DNA from: Myxococcales bacterium
GTDB lineage: Bacteria > Myxococcota_A > Bradymonadia > REDH01
DNA length: 64,000 nucleotides
NCBI GenBank assembly: GCA_020633625.1
Contig: JACKDJ010000008.1
Location: 74,038-138,037, forward strand
Direction of reading: 5' to 3'
A model generated the notes under the pieces. That model was not told where the DNA came from. It searched no databases and worked only from the letters and a program-made list of their open reading frames with translations. The position numbers were made by a program, and so were the translations under genes. The stretch's first letter is position 1. Each line of letters opens with the position of its first letter. Positions 61,788-64,000 of this stretch are shown piece by piece.

Positions 61788-64000
61788 ATGACTCGACCCG
61801 ACTGGCGTTGGACTCGCCCTCTTCTCATGACGCTCGCCGCGGGCGTGTTCGCCTGCAGCGGCTCGGGCGGCGGAGGCTGCGGAGGGTGCGGAGGCACAAC
61901 AGACGGGGGCGCGGCCTACGAGTTCCCCGGAACTTCGGCGGAGCACGTCGTATTCCGCGGCGGCCAGGTGCACGTCACGCAGTCCGGGCTCGACCGGATC
62001 TCGAGCAACCTCGAGCCGTTGATCGGGAGCTTCCTGGGTGACGGCGGGCTCTCGTTCTGCGTGCCGCCGACGGACATCACCGTCGCGACGCTCTGCGGCT
62101 CGGAGCGCTGCGACGACGGGAGCGAGGGCTGCCAGGTGTCGGCGGCGCTGGAGAACGTGCGGATCATCCCGACTCGGACCGAGGATCCGGCGGCGAGCGA
62201 CCGGATCCGCGTGGAGGTGACGCTGCGGATCAACGAGCGGCTGACGACCAGCGGCCTGATCTCGTGCAACATCGATCTGGGTGACCGCGGCGGAATCCCG
62301 GTCGCGCTGAATGCGTACCTCGACGTAGACCCACCGGAGTGGGAGCGCGTGCACGCGCGCCTTCCGGGCGAGGAGCTGGAGTTCGACGTCAACGACATCT
62401 CGATCGACTTCTCGGGCGGCGTGTTCGGCGCGTGCAACATCCTCGATGTCGCGACGCCGTTCATCACTGGTCTAATCGAGGATCAGGTCACTGGTCCGAT
62501 CAACGACGCTCTCGGGCCGCTGTTGTGCACGCAGTGCGCGAGCACGGCGGAGTGCCCGGGTGGTTCGGAGTGCTCGGCCGACGGCGTGTGCCTGTTCTCC
62601 GGCACCGAGGAGTGCGTGCCACTCAGCCTCGGCGTAGAGACCGAGGTCGACCTCGGCAGTCTGCTGGCGGATTTCGCGCCGGGGCTCGATGCGAAGCTCG
62701 GCGTGTTGGCCTACGCGGCGAACTACGCGGACGCGATGGGCCCTCCGGGCTCGGGCGTCCCCTACGAGGGCATCGACCTGGGGCTCGAGATCGGGTTCTA
62801 CTCCGAGGCGAACCCGTGCGTGCCGTACGCGCCTCCGCCGGCAAACGACGCGCCGGCGAAGTCCCGCGCGATCAACGCTGACAGAACGCCGGGCGGCGAC
62901 GACTTCGCGGTTGGCATCGGTGTCGCGCGTTCGGTGCTGAACATGGCGCTCTGGGGCGTCTATCGCTCCGGTACGCTGTGCCTGTCTGTCGGCACGGACA
63001 CGATCGCGCAGATCAGCTCAGGCACGTTCTCGGTGCTTCTGCCGTCGCTTGGCGACCTGACGGGCGGCGCGAACCGGCCGATGTTCATTCAGCTCCGTCC
63101 TCAGGAGCCGCCGACTGTCACGCTCGGTGCCGGTACGGTCACTGCTGACGGCGAGATCGACGACCCGCTGCTGGTCGTGAACCTGCGGAACCTCGACATG
63201 GACTTCTACGTCTACACCGAGGACCGCTACGTGCGTCTCCTCGAGCTGAACGCGGACATCGAGGTTCCCCTTGGGCTGGACGCGAACTCGAGCGGACAGA
63301 TTGTGGTGCTGCTCGGTGATCTGACAGAGGCGATCACGCGTCTCGAGGCGACGAACGGGAACCTGCTGTCGGAGGCCGACGCTGGCCGCGTCGCCACTCT
63401 CCTCCCGACCCTGATCGGGAGCCTCCTGCCGTCGCTCGCTGGCGGTCTGATCCCGCCGATCGACATTCCGCAGATCATCGACGGCGTGAACATCGTGATC
63501 CCGCCGGGCGGGATCACTTCTGTCGATGAGAACCAGATGCTGGCGATCTACGCCGACCTGAGCTTCGGCGCTGCGAAGGAGGGCGACGCGCACGCGGAGA
63601 TCGCCGATGTGACGGTCGAGCAGCCCTCCTTCGAGGAGGTCGAGGCGATGGTCTCGGCTGCCAACCACCAGGGAGCTCCGCTCGAGCTCGCGGCGCTGAC
63701 CCCTACCGTCGCGCTGACCATGCTGCCTTCGGATGGCGAGCGACACGAGTACAGCTACCGGATCGACGGTGGGATGTGGTCGCAGTGGCGCGCCGGCGAC
63801 GTGGTCGAGATCCGCGACCCTCGGCTGGTGCTTTCGGGCGACTACTCGATCGACGTGCAGACGCGGCGGGCCGGCGAGCCGTCGTCGACGGGCGTTGGGT
63901 TCGCTTCGACGGCGGTACGGATCGACATGGTGCCGCCGACGCTCTCGGTTCAGCGCACGGGCGGCGTCGCGACGGTGCAGTCTTCGGACCTCCCTTCGGA
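61788..64000 (+). CDS. large lipoprotein, function unknown (3' end beyond the window)
   Basis: 737 complete codons with no stop before the end of the window. The ATG at 61788 opens a short signal peptide (RPLLMTLAAGVFAC, lipobox Cys23), then a Gly/Cys tether (GSGGGGCGGCGG). The mature protein is alternating strand and helix with acidic loops. A Cys-rich loop (CTQCASTAECPGGSECSADG) lies near residue 250. Long amphipathic segments such as SSNLEPLIGSFLGD and ATLLPTLIGSLLPSLAGGLIPP recall tubular lipid-binding (TULIP) proteins, but only in general shape. An Ig-like stretch starts near residue 650 (YSYRIDGGMWSQWRAGD). Not identified. Confidence 0.7.
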   Translation, partial: MTRPDWRWTRPLLMTLAAGVFACSGSGGGGCGGCGGTTDGGAAYEFPGTSAEHVVFRGGQVHVTQSGLDRISSNLEPLIGSFLGDGGLSFCVPPTDITVATLCGSERCDDGSEGCQVSAALENVRIIPTRTEDPAASDRIRVEVTLRINERLTTSGLISCNIDLGDRGGIPVALNAYLDVDPPEWERVHARLPGEELEFDVNDISIDFSGGVFGACNILDVATPFITGLIEDQVTGPINDALGPLLCTQCASTAECPGGSECSADGVCLFSGTEECVPLSLGVETEVDLGSLLADFAPGLDAKLGVLAYAANYADAMGPPGSGVPYEGIDLGLEIGFYSEANPCVPYAPPPANDAPAKSRAINADRTPGGDDFAVGIGVARSVLNMALWGVYRSGTLCLSVGTDTIAQISSGTFSVLLPSLGDLTGGANRPMFIQLRPQEPPTVTLGAGTVTADGEIDDPLLVVNLRNLDMDFYVYTEDRYVRLLELNADIEVPLGLDANSSGQIVVLLGDLTEAITRLEATNGNLLSEADAGRVATLLPTLIGSLLPSLAGGLIPPIDIPQIIDGVNIVIPPGGITSVDENQMLAIYADLSFGAAKEGDAHAEIADVTVEQPSFEEVEAMVSAANHQGAPLELAALTPTVALTMLPSDGERHEYSYRIDGGMWSQWRAGDVVEIRDPRLVLSGDYSIDVQTRRAGEPSSTGVGFASTAVRIDMVPPTLSVQRTGGVATVQSSDLPS

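Overview
The window is very GC-rich chromosomal DNA, densely packed with genes. Several traits point to a free-living Myxococcota-like (deltaproteobacterial) bacterium: many large Cys-rich or Gly-rich lipoproteins, a MopE-like acidic Ca-type motif, TSP3-like Asp-rich repeats, a receiver-DUF4388 (PATAN) protein, a kinase-like membrane protein, a DUF1844 protein, and genes chained by 4-base start/stop overlaps (ATGA, GTGA, TTGA). This placement is inferred from gene content; there is no rRNA in the window. No tRNA, rRNA, CRISPR array or prophage was recognised.

Layout. 1-3600 (+): the tail of an unknown gene, menB, then a helix-turn-helix gene translationally coupled to a lipoprotein with Kazal-like repeats. 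3700-6100: a rhodanese-ThiF protein and a divergent lipoprotein. 6141-12628 (-): a compact run reading receiver-like protein, def, fmt, a homoserine-kinase-like remnant, rsmB, rpe, fumarylacetoacetate hydrolase, maiA. It joins protein maturation, rRNA modification, pentose phosphate and tyrosine breakdown. 12838-17271 (+): a 1477-residue internally duplicated membrane protein. 17257-21217 (-): galU, a small exported protein, priA. 21310-24066 (+): polA. 24059-36729 (-): a GAF-GAF histidine kinase, then a tightly overlapping cluster glyQ, glyS, a pyruvate-phosphate-dikinase-like gene and three lipoprotein genes.

36730-38719 is the most unusual part. A Y1/HUH (RAYT-like) transposase gene lies between two arrays of short GC-rich repeats in opposite orientation. 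The repeats carry a GTAG tetranucleotide next to a small palindrome, as REP elements do. The arrays are also the leaders of the divergent synthetase genes glyQ and ileS.

38720-42342 (+): ileS and an lspA with an enlarged first loop. 42373-45038 (-): a HAD 5'-nucleotidase and a cystathionine gamma-synthase/lyase. 45161-51724 (+): an HtrA protease, then holB, ricT, a HEAT-like protein, tatD and a transglutaminase-like lipoprotein. 51782-54787 (-): a DUF1844 protein and a divergent ClpB-type disaggregase. 54910-64000: a Gly-rich MopE-like lipoprotein, a TPR-like membrane protein, a pseudokinase (-), a receiver-PATAN protein, ilvE and a large lipoprotein cut by the window end.

Most housekeeping genes look intact. 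Several proteins keep a family fold but lack key residues: the PPDK-like ATP-grasp, the ThrB-like protein, the PolA proofreading domain, the pseudokinase and one ClpB pore loop. These calls come from reading motifs by eye, not from alignments or database searches.
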